6,591 nt of DNA, taken from an uncultured Burkholderiales bacterium. GTDB taxonomy: Bacteria; Pseudomonadota; Gammaproteobacteria; Burkholderiales; Burkholderiaceae_C. Location of the stretch: positions 1 through 6,591 of the forward strand of contig CAIYKK010000384.1 in assembly GCA_903926695.1 (NCBI GenBank), given 5' to 3'. Position 1 is the stretch's first letter. Each line of letters starts with the position of its first letter. Below are positions 1 to 6,102 of this stretch, in pieces. The notes under the pieces are model-generated. The model did no database searches and was not told the origin of the DNA. It was given only the letters and a program-made list of their open reading frames with translations. The translations under genes and the position numbers were made by a program.

Positions 1-602
1 CAGTCCAACACGCGCGAGCCGACAAACGGCATCGTCTTGTGATCGGCCAGCGTGATGAACTCGACATATTTGGCGCTGCCCAGCGGCTCCACCCTTTTGA
101 TCAGCTCCGAGAGCGAATAGCCGACCCAGGGAATCACCATCGACCAGCCCTCGACGCAGCGCAGGCGGTAAATGCGCTCTTCCTGCGCGCTGAGCTTGAG
201 CAGCTCTTCGAGCGTAAAGGTTTTGGGCTGCTTGACCAGTCCTTCGACCGTCACCGACCACGGCTTGATGGGCAGCGTCGCGGCGTTGCGGGCCGGATCG
301 GCCTTGTCGGTGCCGAACTCATAAAAATTGTTGTAGCTGGTGGCGTCTTTGTAGTCGGTGATTTTGTCCACTACCGCCGCGCCAGCCACGGCGGATTTTG
401 CGCCCGCCAGGGCTGGCAATTTGCCGGGTTTTGACGCGGTTTGCGCCATCGCGTCGCGGCTGGCCCAACCGGCCAGCGTCGCACCCGCCGCGCCGGTTGC
501 CATCAGCCGGATCAGCTCGCGCCGCCTTTGGTAAATCGGCTGGGGCGTGATCTCGCTGGAAACGGGATGGTCAAATCCGCTGGCGTTTGTTTTGATCAGC
601 AT
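1..602 (-). CDS. msrP: Protein-methionine-sulfoxide reductase catalytic subunit MsrP (YedY), C-terminus cut by window edge
   Basis: Periplasmic molybdopterin enzyme that reduces methionine sulfoxide in envelope proteins, with electrons from the membrane haem protein MsrQ. The window holds 200 complete codons starting at ATG 602-600; the E. coli protein is about 334 residues, so roughly 60 percent is present. A Tat signal is visible: twin arginines in YQRRRELIRL (residues 24-33), then a short Ala/Gly-rich hydrophobic stretch ending near AMAQ (51-54). Family landmarks follow: YNNFYEFGTDK at 90-100 and YRLRCVEGWSMVIPWVG at 145-161. Cys149 matches the cysteine that ligates molybdenum in this family. 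The start is supported by AAAGGA at 614-609, six bases upstream. It lies 43 bp after ccsB on the same strand with no terminator between, so it is probably the third gene of that operon. msrQ would be expected beyond position 1, but that cannot be seen. The identification is firm. Confidence 0.95.
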   Translation of the reverse strand, partial: MLIKTNASGFDHPVSSEITPQPIYQRRRELIRLMATGAAGATLAGWASRDAMAQTASKPGKLPALAGAKSAVAGAAVVDKITDYKDATSYNNFYEFGTDKADPARNAATLPIKPWSVTVEGLVKQPKTFTLEELLKLSAQEERIYRLRCVEGWSMVIPWVGYSLSELIKRVEPLGSAKYVEFITLADHKTMPFVGSRVLD

Positions 603-645
603 GGCAAATCCTTTGTGGCAGGAGATGGTGGGAGCCGCCGCAAAC

Positions 646-2031
646 CTACAAGGTTCCGTAACTGTGCAGGCCGGACAGGAACATGTTCACGCCGAGGAAG
701 GCAAAGGTGGTCACGACCAGCCCGACCAGCGCCCACCAGGCCGCGACGGTGCCGCGCAGACCCTTCATCAGCCGCATGTGCAGCCAGGCCGCGTAGTTGA
801 GCCAGACGATCAGAGCCCAGGTTTCTTTCGGATCCCAGCTCCAGTAGCCGCCCCAGGCTTCGGCGGCCCAGAGAGCGCCCAGCACGGTGGCAATGGTGAA
901 AAAGGCAAATCCAACGGCAATGGCGCGGTACATCACATCGTCGAGCACTTCCAGGCTTGGCAGGCGCTCGGCAATGCGTTTGCGGCCCAGCAAAATACCG
1001 CCCGCAATCAGGCCGGAAACCAGCAGGTAGCCCAGCCAGTAATGGCTGCCGCCCGCCTCCAGCGGGGATTTACGGAAAACAATCGGCACAAAGCACAGCA
1101 CCACGCCCAGCAGCCACAGCGGCGTGAGTTTGTACCAGCGGGTTTCAAGCGCCTGCTGCTTGACGAGGTACGACAGCGACACCATCGCCGTCAGCGCAAA
1201 CATGCCGTAGCCGATGAAGTTGGCGGGCACATGCAGCTTCATCCACCAGCTCTTGAGGGCGGGCACCAGCGGCTGGATTTGATGGGCATCACGCACCACG
1301 GTGTACCAGAGCAAAAATCCGACTGCGCCGCTGACCACCAGCATGACAAAAGCGCCCAGCGAACGGGTTTTGTACTCAGCTTCAAAGTACAGGTAAAACA
1401 CCGCCGTCATCCACGAAAACAGCACAAACACTTCGTACAGGTTGCTGACCGGAATGTGGCCCACGTCCGCGCCAATGAGGTAGCTTTCGTACCAGCGCAC
1501 CAGCGTGCCGATCAGCGCCATGCCGACGCCGGTCCAGGCGATTTTTGAGCCCAGCGATTCGAGCGTCGCGCTGTGACTGGCGCCACTGGCTGACGGCGTG
1601 TTACTGGCAAACATGCCCAGCCAGTAAAAAATCGTGCTCATAAAAAACAGCACGCTCATCCACAAAATAGCCGACTGGCTGGACAGAAAATACTTGAGCC
1701 AAAACACCTGTTCAGCGCGTCCCAGATCGCCCTGATAAGAGTTGATGCCCAGCAGCGCAAAACCGCTGACCACCAGCATCAGCAAGCGCAGCGGTCGCCA
1801 GAACCAGCCCAGCGCAATCGCCGACGGAATGGCTCCCAGCAAAATACCTTTTTCGTAAACGTCCATGTAGGCGCTGTAGCGCGCAAAGGCGTAGAGAAAA
1901 CCGCCCGTCACCAGCAGGGCAAAAACCCAGTCGAGCACGTCGCGCTTGGCGAAATAACCTTCGTTCAGGCTCAGCGTGCTGCCACGCCCGGCTGAAAGGG
2001 TGGTGGTGTTGATACTCGTCATAGTGTTCAT
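646..2031 (-). CDS. ccsB: System II cytochrome c biogenesis protein CcsB (ResC/CcsA type, haem-handling WWD protein)
   Basis: Integral membrane half of the System II cytochrome c synthetase. With ResB it moves haem to the periplasmic face and presents it for ligation to CXXCH apocytochromes. The 461-residue protein is strongly hydrophobic, with many membrane segments, for example about 33-52, 118-140, 194-216, 225-243, 267-290, 367-390 and 430-450. The signature WWD motif WGGYWSWDPKETWALIVW is at 393-410. Candidate haem-ligand histidines are His267 (KLHVPANF), His418 (AAWLHMR) and His456 (GLHSYG); assigning them as periplasmic, membrane and periplasmic His is my inference from the family pattern. 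A Ser/Ala-rich linker lies at about 143-160. The ATG at 2031-2029 overlaps the resB stop as ATGA, which suggests translational coupling. The stop is TAG at 648-646. Naming is inconsistent: this protein is CcsB in TIGR03144-style annotation but CcsA or ResC elsewhere. Confidence 0.95.
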   Translation of the reverse strand: MNTMTSINTTTLSAGRGSTLSLNEGYFAKRDVLDWVFALLVTGGFLYAFARYSAYMDVYEKGILLGAIPSAIALGWFWRPLRLLMLVVSGFALLGINSYQGDLGRAEQVFWLKYFLSSQSAILWMSVLFFMSTIFYWLGMFASNTPSASGASHSATLESLGSKIAWTGVGMALIGTLVRWYESYLIGADVGHIPVSNLYEVFVLFSWMTAVFYLYFEAEYKTRSLGAFVMLVVSGAVGFLLWYTVVRDAHQIQPLVPALKSWWMKLHVPANFIGYGMFALTAMVSLSYLVKQQALETRWYKLTPLWLLGVVLCFVPIVFRKSPLEAGGSHYWLGYLLVSGLIAGGILLGRKRIAERLPSLEVLDDVMYRAIAVGFAFFTIATVLGALWAAEAWGGYWSWDPKETWALIVWLNYAAWLHMRLMKGLRGTVAAWWALVGLVVTTFAFLGVNMFLSGLHSYGTL

Positions 2032-4238
2032 AGGGGCGCCTGCAGCAGTTTCATTTTCAGCATTTCAAATTCCTTGTCGCCATCCATGGTCTTGCGGTTG
2101 GTGGACAGCGCCATCGTGGCCTGGCTGGCTGGCGCCGATTCTGACACCAACGGCTCAGCTTCGGTGCGGGCGGCGGCATCATCACTATGGTTTGCAGGGG
2201 TGAAGGCCGACGGCGCCAGCCAGACCCAAATGCGACGCTCGCGCACATACAGCATGCCAAACACGCCCAAAATCAAAAAGGCGCAGCCCAGATAGACAAT
2301 CTTCTTGCCCGGCGCCCGCGCCACCTGGAACACGCTGGCCTGGACCTGCTTGAAATCCTTTAACTGAAAAGCCATAGGCGCCGGGTAATGCGGCGCGTCC
2401 GACAGGGTCAGCACCATTTGCGCCATGAAGGCTTGGGTTTTTCCATCCTGCGGCAGGGGCGGCAGCTTGGCCTGCTCGCGTGTCAGGGCGGTCAGCTCAA
2501 ACAGTGTGCCGTTCAAAATGCGGATCAGCACATCGCCAGCGCGGTTGCGCTCGGCCTCGGGCACGTTGGCTTCCATGAAGTCGGAAATCGCCTGCAGACC
2601 GGCGACCGGCGGCTTGCCTTTTGTGGCGGGCGTGACCTCGGTGCCTGCAAACAGAGCCAGCGCACGCGAGGCCGACTGGGCGAGCTGACGGGTCAGTTCG
2701 GGGCGGTCGGTGCCGGTAGCCAGACGGGCATAGCGCTGCACCGCCAAATCGCGCTGCGCCGGATCGGCCAGCGCGGTCCGCAGGCGCACAAAGGTGTCCA
2801 TGCTGGTTTCAGGATCGGCCGGAATGCGCAGGTACTGGAACGCATCGACCTCGTTTTCGCGCACGCCCATCAGGAACAGCGAGGGGCTGTCCGGGTTGTC
2901 GTCCATCTTGACCGGCAGCATGTAGTTGCTGAATTCACGCGCCTGGCCCGCCGCATCGCGCAGTTTGTAGCCGATGCTGGGGCCGACATTGCGCCGCTGT
3001 TTGGAATCCGTGGTTTTGTTGGCCGCGCCCAGCCGGGTATCGATGGCCTGCTGCAGATCGACCTTGCGCACATCGGCGCCCGAGCCTTGGGCACCTGCGC
3101 CAGCAAAGTTTTCCACATTGATCAAACGCAGCTTGGTGTATTCGAGCGTGAGTTTTTCCGCGCCTTTGCCTTCGCCGCTGGTCAGCGTGCTGGAGCCGCC
3201 AATCGTGCCCTCAATCTCAAACGGTTTGGTGGTCGCCGCCATCGGAATGGCCTTGAGCATGACGCTGGAGCCGCCATCATCAAAGCTGGACTGGAAAATC
3301 TCTATGCCCTTGTAGCTGGCCGGATGATTCACCTCCACCCGAGCCGGGATTTTTTCCCCGGTGACCTTGTCGTGGATGATGATGTCGCTGGCAAACAGCT
3401 TGGGCATGCCGGTGGAGTAAAACTCGACGACGAATTTTTTCAGCTCCACGGAAAATGGCAGCTCCTGCAGCAGCACGCCGCCGGGCTGGTTCAGGATGGC
3501 GGTGCTCGACTGCGTGTTTTCAGCGACCATCAGGTTGGCGCGGAAGGTCGGGTTGTTTTCGGCCAGCCGGTGCTGCGCGGGCACATCGGCAATCAGGCCG
3601 CCGCCGGTGTAAACCGACTTGTTTCCCAGCCACATCTGCATGCGCACCATCATGTCGCCGTCGAGCAGGCCGCCGATGCACACCAGCACGATGGCGCTGT
3701 GCGCGGCGATGTAGCCGAGCTTGTTGGCCGAGCCTTTTTTGGCTGCCACCATCCAGCCGCTCTTGCGCTCTTGCAGCTTGACCTTCCAGCCGCTTTGCAC
3801 CAGCGTCTGACCGATGCGCCGCGCCGCCGCTTCGGGCGCCTCGCTCAGGGCGGCCTGCGCACGGTGGCCGAAAGCCTTGAGGCTTTGCTCGCGCACATCT
3901 TCCTTGAGCTGGCTGAACTCGGCGAAGATTTTGGGCGCGTTGCGCGCAATGCACAGCGACGTGGACACCACCAAAAAGGCCAGAATCAGCAAAAACCACC
4001 AGGCGCTGTACACCGTATTCAGACTCACCAGCGTGAACACCTGCGCCCAGAACGGCCCGAACTGGTTCACATAATTGCCCAGCGGCTCGCCCTGCTTGAG
4101 CACCGTTCCGATGACGGAGGCGATGCAAATCACCGTCAGCAGCGAAATCGAAAACCGCATCGAGGACAGCAACTCCACGGATGCGCGCAGGGTGCGCGAG
4201 CCCAGGTTGACCTTCATGCCTTCTGTGGAAACTGTCAT
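2028..4238 (-). CDS. resB: System II cytochrome c biogenesis protein ResB
   Basis: Partner of CcsB in the System II synthetase; family work assigns it to apocytochrome handling and haem delivery at the periplasmic face. The 736-residue protein has the ResB layout: two N-terminal membrane segments (about 28-47 and 75-96), a third at about 174-194 containing His180 (IAAHSAIVLV), a large periplasmic region (about 200-640), a fourth segment at about 645-667, and a cytoplasmic tail. SSMRFSISLLTVICIASVIG (25-44) is typical of the family N-terminus. It is much longer than Gram-positive ResB (about 540), the excess lying mainly around 380-610. The first start, ATG 4238-4236, has only a weak AGG about 13 bases upstream. 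A second in-frame ATG at 4217 (Met8) has AGAAGG, but only one base away, so Met1 is kept with moderate certainty. It is probably first in the resB-ccsB-msrP unit. A strong terminator hairpin sits about 50 bp upstream. Confidence 0.95.
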   Translation of the reverse strand: MTVSTEGMKVNLGSRTLRASVELLSSMRFSISLLTVICIASVIGTVLKQGEPLGNYVNQFGPFWAQVFTLVSLNTVYSAWWFLLILAFLVVSTSLCIARNAPKIFAEFSQLKEDVREQSLKAFGHRAQAALSEAPEAAARRIGQTLVQSGWKVKLQERKSGWMVAAKKGSANKLGYIAAHSAIVLVCIGGLLDGDMMVRMQMWLGNKSVYTGGGLIADVPAQHRLAENNPTFRANLMVAENTQSSTAILNQPGGVLLQELPFSVELKKFVVEFYSTGMPKLFASDIIIHDKVTGEKIPARVEVNHPASYKGIEIFQSSFDDGGSSVMLKAIPMAATTKPFEIEGTIGGSSTLTSGEGKGAEKLTLEYTKLRLINVENFAGAGAQGSGADVRKVDLQQAIDTRLGAANKTTDSKQRRNVGPSIGYKLRDAAGQAREFSNYMLPVKMDDNPDSPSLFLMGVRENEVDAFQYLRIPADPETSMDTFVRLRTALADPAQRDLAVQRYARLATGTDRPELTRQLAQSASRALALFAGTEVTPATKGKPPVAGLQAISDFMEANVPEAERNRAGDVLIRILNGTLFELTALTREQAKLPPLPQDGKTQAFMAQMVLTLSDAPHYPAPMAFQLKDFKQVQASVFQVARAPGKKIVYLGCAFLILGVFGMLYVRERRIWVWLAPSAFTPANHSDDAAARTEAEPLVSESAPASQATMALSTNRKTMDGDKEFEMLKMKLLQAPL

Positions 4239-4289
4239 AGGTGAAATAAAACCTGTTGGCGTTGGTGGCGGGACAAAACAAAAGTAAAC

Positions 4290-4324
4290 AAAAAAGGCGG
4301 GCTTTCCTCAGAAAGACCCGCCTT
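4290..4324 (-). terminator. Strong intrinsic terminator upstream of resB
   Basis: Read on the minus strand, an arm from 4324 to 4311 pairs with an arm from 4306 to 4294: AAGGCGGG, one bulged T at 4316, then CTTTC, a four-base loop and the complements. That is 13 pairs with one bulge. The second arm runs into six T residues (4295-4290), followed by more T-rich sequence. Read on the plus strand there is no T tract, so it works leftward only. It follows a first terminator (4413-4387) on the same strand and ends about 51 bases before the resB start. It could be a backup terminator for the cytochrome gene, the end of a short RNA, or an attenuator in the resB leader. Confidence 0.85.
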
Positions 4325-4386
4325 GATGTGACTAGTTATGACGGCTTGGGTTCAATGCAAGCGTCGATTTAGAGGCAATTTTTGCC
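4325..4386 (-). other. Spacer between two same-strand terminators, possible promoter or short leader
   Basis: These 62 bp lie between the two minus-strand terminators and hold no convincing reading frame. A small inverted repeat, GGCAA-TTT-TTGCC, occupies 4374-4386. On the minus strand TTGCAT and CATAAC are weakly promoter-like but spaced only 14 bases apart, which is too close for a good sigma-70 promoter. If a promoter is here, the terminator at 4324-4290 would lie in the transcript leader. No function can be assigned from the sequence alone. Confidence 0.3.
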
Positions 4387-4413
4387 AAAAAAACTGCCGC
4401 TGCTCAAAGCGGC
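4387..4413 (-). terminator. Intrinsic terminator of the cytochrome c4 gene
   Basis: On the minus strand, GCCGCT (4413-4408) and AGCGGC (4401-4396) form a perfect 6-bp GC-rich stem with a six-base loop. Two bases later comes a run of seven T residues (4393-4387). It begins 11 bases after the TGA stop of the cytochrome c4 gene (4427-4425), the normal place for its terminator. It separates that gene from resB transcriptionally, unless read-through occurs. Confidence 0.8.
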
Positions 4414-4424
4414 GAGCCGTTTTT

Positions 4425-5099
4425 TCAGCGCAGGCCGGCGATGTAGTCGGCGACGGCGCGGATTTCTTTGTCATTGAGCTTGGCGGCGACCTGCGTCATC
4501 TGCACGCTGTTGCCGCGCACGCCGTCACGGAAAGCGGTTAATTGGGCTGCGGCGTAGTCCGCATGCTGGCCAGCGAGTCGTGGGTACTGGGCCGGAATAC
4601 CGGCGCCGGTCGGGCTGTGGCAGCCTGCGCAGGCCGGAACCTGACGGTCAGCGATGCCGCCGCGATAAATGCGCTCGCCCATCGTGACCAACTCTTTTTC
4701 CTTGGCAAAACCGGGGGCGGCTTTTTTCGAGGTCACAAAGTAGGCGACGTTTTTCATGTCTTCATCGGACAGCGTCGAGGCAAAGCCAGCCATGATGGCG
4801 TTTTTGCGCTTGCCGGACTTGAATTCCTGCAGTTGCTTGATGAGGTATTGAGGATGCTGCTGGGCCAGCTTGGGATAAGCGGGCGTTCCAGAGTTGCCGT
4901 CGGCTCCGTGGCAGCTGACGCAGACCGCGCCAAAGGTGGCCGCACCTTTGACCAGATCAGGCTGGGCGACCTTAGCTGCAGCGGGCGCTGCAGCGGGCGC
5001 TGGAGCGTGCGCAGGCGCCGCCTCATCAACTGCAGCAAATGACGACATGGCGGGCACGGCCAGCAGGGCGGCCAGTAGGGAAGTAGCGAACAGCTTCAT
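4425..5099 (-). CDS. Dihaem cytochrome c4, periplasmic
   Basis: Periplasmic or membrane-associated electron carrier of the cytochrome c4 family, which in related bacteria passes electrons from the bc1 complex or other donors to terminal oxidases. The 224-residue product starts at ATG 5099-5097, chosen because it places a signal peptide (MKLFATSLLAALLAVPAMSS) at the N-terminus; likely cleavage is around residue 22. An Ala/Pro-rich linker follows (about 27-43). There are two homologous haem domains: CVSCH at 60-64 and CAGCH at 157-161. Met103 (NAIMAGFA) and Met201 (SVQMTQVA) are the likely distal ligands. The repeated layout of CXXCH, YPRLAxQH-like and Met segments is characteristic of c4. No strong Shine-Dalgarno is visible upstream. 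It is transcribed toward resB but separated from it by terminators. It is a plausible client of the ResB-CcsB machinery encoded next door. The family call is firm; the exact partner is not known. Confidence 0.93.
   Translation of the reverse strand: MKLFATSLLAALLAVPAMSSFAAVDEAAPAHAPAPAAAPAAAKVAQPDLVKGAATFGAVCVSCHGADGNSGTPAYPKLAQQHPQYLIKQLQEFKSGKRKNAIMAGFASTLSDEDMKNVAYFVTSKKAAPGFAKEKELVTMGERIYRGGIADRQVPACAGCHSPTGAGIPAQYPRLAGQHADYAAAQLTAFRDGVRGNSVQMTQVAAKLNDKEIRAVADYIAGLR
4976..5011. repeat. 12-bp tandem repeat, three units, in the cytochrome c4 linker
   Basis: The unit CTGCAGCGGGCG occurs twice perfectly (4976-4987 and 4988-4999). A third unit with two mismatches, CTGGAGCGTGCG, follows (5000-5011). 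The period is a multiple of three, so the repeat stays in frame. It encodes Ala/Pro-rich linker sequence between the signal peptide and the first haem domain. It looks like slippage-prone low-complexity coding DNA; length variation between strains is an inference. Confidence 0.8.
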
Positions 5100-5310
5100 A
5101 TCGGGGCTTTTAATTGGTTGGCGCACAGAACTTGAATACCATCTGATTTTACAATGGCTTGGAGGCAACTCCGATTATTCAGCATCTGGACAGCCTTTTC
5201 GAGGCCACGATCTGCGGGCCGACGCCCTATCGCACCAACGCCACTCCTCCCGCGCATGCCGTCCCAAGGCCAGCGCCAAGCCACCGATTTTTCAGGGATA
5301 GCCCCACATC
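5100..5310. promoter_or_regulatory. Divergent intergenic region for cytochrome c4 (left) and engB (right)
   Basis: These 211 bp separate two divergent genes and must carry promoters or leaders for both. On the plus strand TTGGTT (5114-5119) and TACCAT (5137-5142) are 17 bp apart, a weak sigma-70-like pair. TACAAT (5150-5155) is a better -10 but lacks a good -35. On the minus strand TAAAAT (5151-5146) is a -10-like hexamer overlapping it, about 47 bp upstream of the cytochrome start, again without a clear -35. The rest, from about 5160 to 5310, would be a long engB leader; I see no hairpin with a T tract, RNA family or convincing small gene there. Promoter positions are guesses from motif resemblance only. 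Confidence 0.4.
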
Positions 5311-6057
5311 ATGACTTCTTTACCCTCTTTGCCCGCCGCCGCTCCCGCCAAACCCGATCCGAAAATCGCCATGGGCTGGCTGCACACGGCCAAATTCCTC
5401 ACCACCGCACCCGAACTTAAGCACCTGCCGCGCATCGAAGTGCCCGAAATCGCCTTCGTTGGCCGCTCCAACGCGGGCAAATCCACCTGCATCAACACCC
5501 TGACGCAGCAGCACCGGCTCGCTTTTGCCTCCAAAACGCCGGGGCGCACCCAGAGCATCAACCTGTTTTCACTGGGCAAACAAGGCGTGCAGGACGCGGT
5601 GCTGGCCGACCTGCCCGGCTACGGCTACGCGGCGGTGCCCAAAGAGGCCAAATACCGCTGGCAACAGGTGATGGGCAACTATTTGCAAACCCGCGACAAC
5701 CTCAAGGCGGTGGTGCTGCTGTGCGACCCACGCCTGGGCCTCACGGAACTCGACGAAGTGCTGCTCGACGTGATCCGCCCGCGTGTCGAAGAAGGCCTGA
5801 AATTTCTGGTGCTGCTGACAAAATCCGACAAGCTCAACAAAACCGAAGCGGCCAAAGCGCTGCAGATCGTCAAGCTGCAAGCGGGCGGCGGCGATGTGAA
5901 ACTGTTTTCAGCCCTCAAGCGCCAGGGTGTGGAAGAAGTCGCTCAGCATCTGTGGGACTGGGCGCACCCGAAAGAAAAGCCGGTCAAAGCGCCGAAAGCT
6001 GACGTGTCGCCCACCGCCGACGATACGGCGGAATCTTCGCAGCCTGAACAGGACTGA
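5311..6057 (+). CDS. engB: Ribosome biogenesis GTP-binding protein EngB (YihA/YsxC)
   Basis: Small TRAFAC GTPase needed for late assembly of the 50S ribosomal subunit and essential in many bacteria. All G motifs are visible in order: G1 GRSNAGKST (51-59), G2 Thr80 in KTPGRTQS, G3 DLPGYG (100-105), G4 TKSDK (170-174) and G5 SALKRQG (200-206). The product is 248 residues against about 210 for E. coli YihA. The excess is a roughly 40-residue N-terminal lead before the GTPase core and a charged low-complexity tail from about 219 that ends rich in Asp, Glu, Ser and Gln. The start at 5311 is preceded by AGGGA, but about 12 bases away, so the ribosome site is weak. Met21 at 5371 is a possible alternative, but I see no better site for it. 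It is divergent from the cytochrome c4 gene and convergent with the lipid A acyltransferase gene. Confidence 0.95.
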   Translation: MTSLPSLPAAAPAKPDPKIAMGWLHTAKFLTTAPELKHLPRIEVPEIAFVGRSNAGKSTCINTLTQQHRLAFASKTPGRTQSINLFSLGKQGVQDAVLADLPGYGYAAVPKEAKYRWQQVMGNYLQTRDNLKAVVLLCDPRLGLTELDEVLLDVIRPRVEEGLKFLVLLTKSDKLNKTEAAKALQIVKLQAGGGDVKLFSALKRQGVEEVAQHLWDWAHPKEKPVKAPKADVSPTADDTAESSQPEQD

Positions 6058-6102
6058 CGGCTGGACGGGTGGCTGCTCAACAGATACTCTTGCCGCAGGC
6101 GC

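Noticed and set aside
547..1548. A 333-codon open frame on the plus strand, antisense to ccsB
   Set aside because: It is opposite the well-supported CcsB gene, has Gln/His-rich non-protein-like composition and no recognisable domain, and overlaps the ccsB-msrP junction.
2388..4244. A 618-codon open frame on the plus strand, antisense to resB
   Set aside because: It lies wholly opposite a clear ResB gene. Its product is rich in Gln, His, Arg, Ala and Gly with no recognisable domain, as expected for the complement of a GC-rich coding frame.
5097..5168. Extending the cytochrome c4 gene upstream to a TTG at 5168
   Set aside because: The extension would put 23 polar residues before an obvious signal peptide; ATG 5099 gives a normal exported protein.
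5096..5284. A 62-codon minus-strand frame ending with TGA overlapping the ATG of the cytochrome c4 gene (ATGA)
   Set aside because: The overlap would fit a coupled upstream peptide, but there is no visible ribosome site or recognisable protein character, and it fills the only available promoter space. Chance is more likely.
6058..6102. Possible shared terminator between convergent engB and the acyltransferase gene
   Set aside because: No stem followed by a T tract is present on either strand. The GGCCC-TC-GGGCC dyad at 6120-6131 lies inside the acyltransferase gene and lacks a T run.
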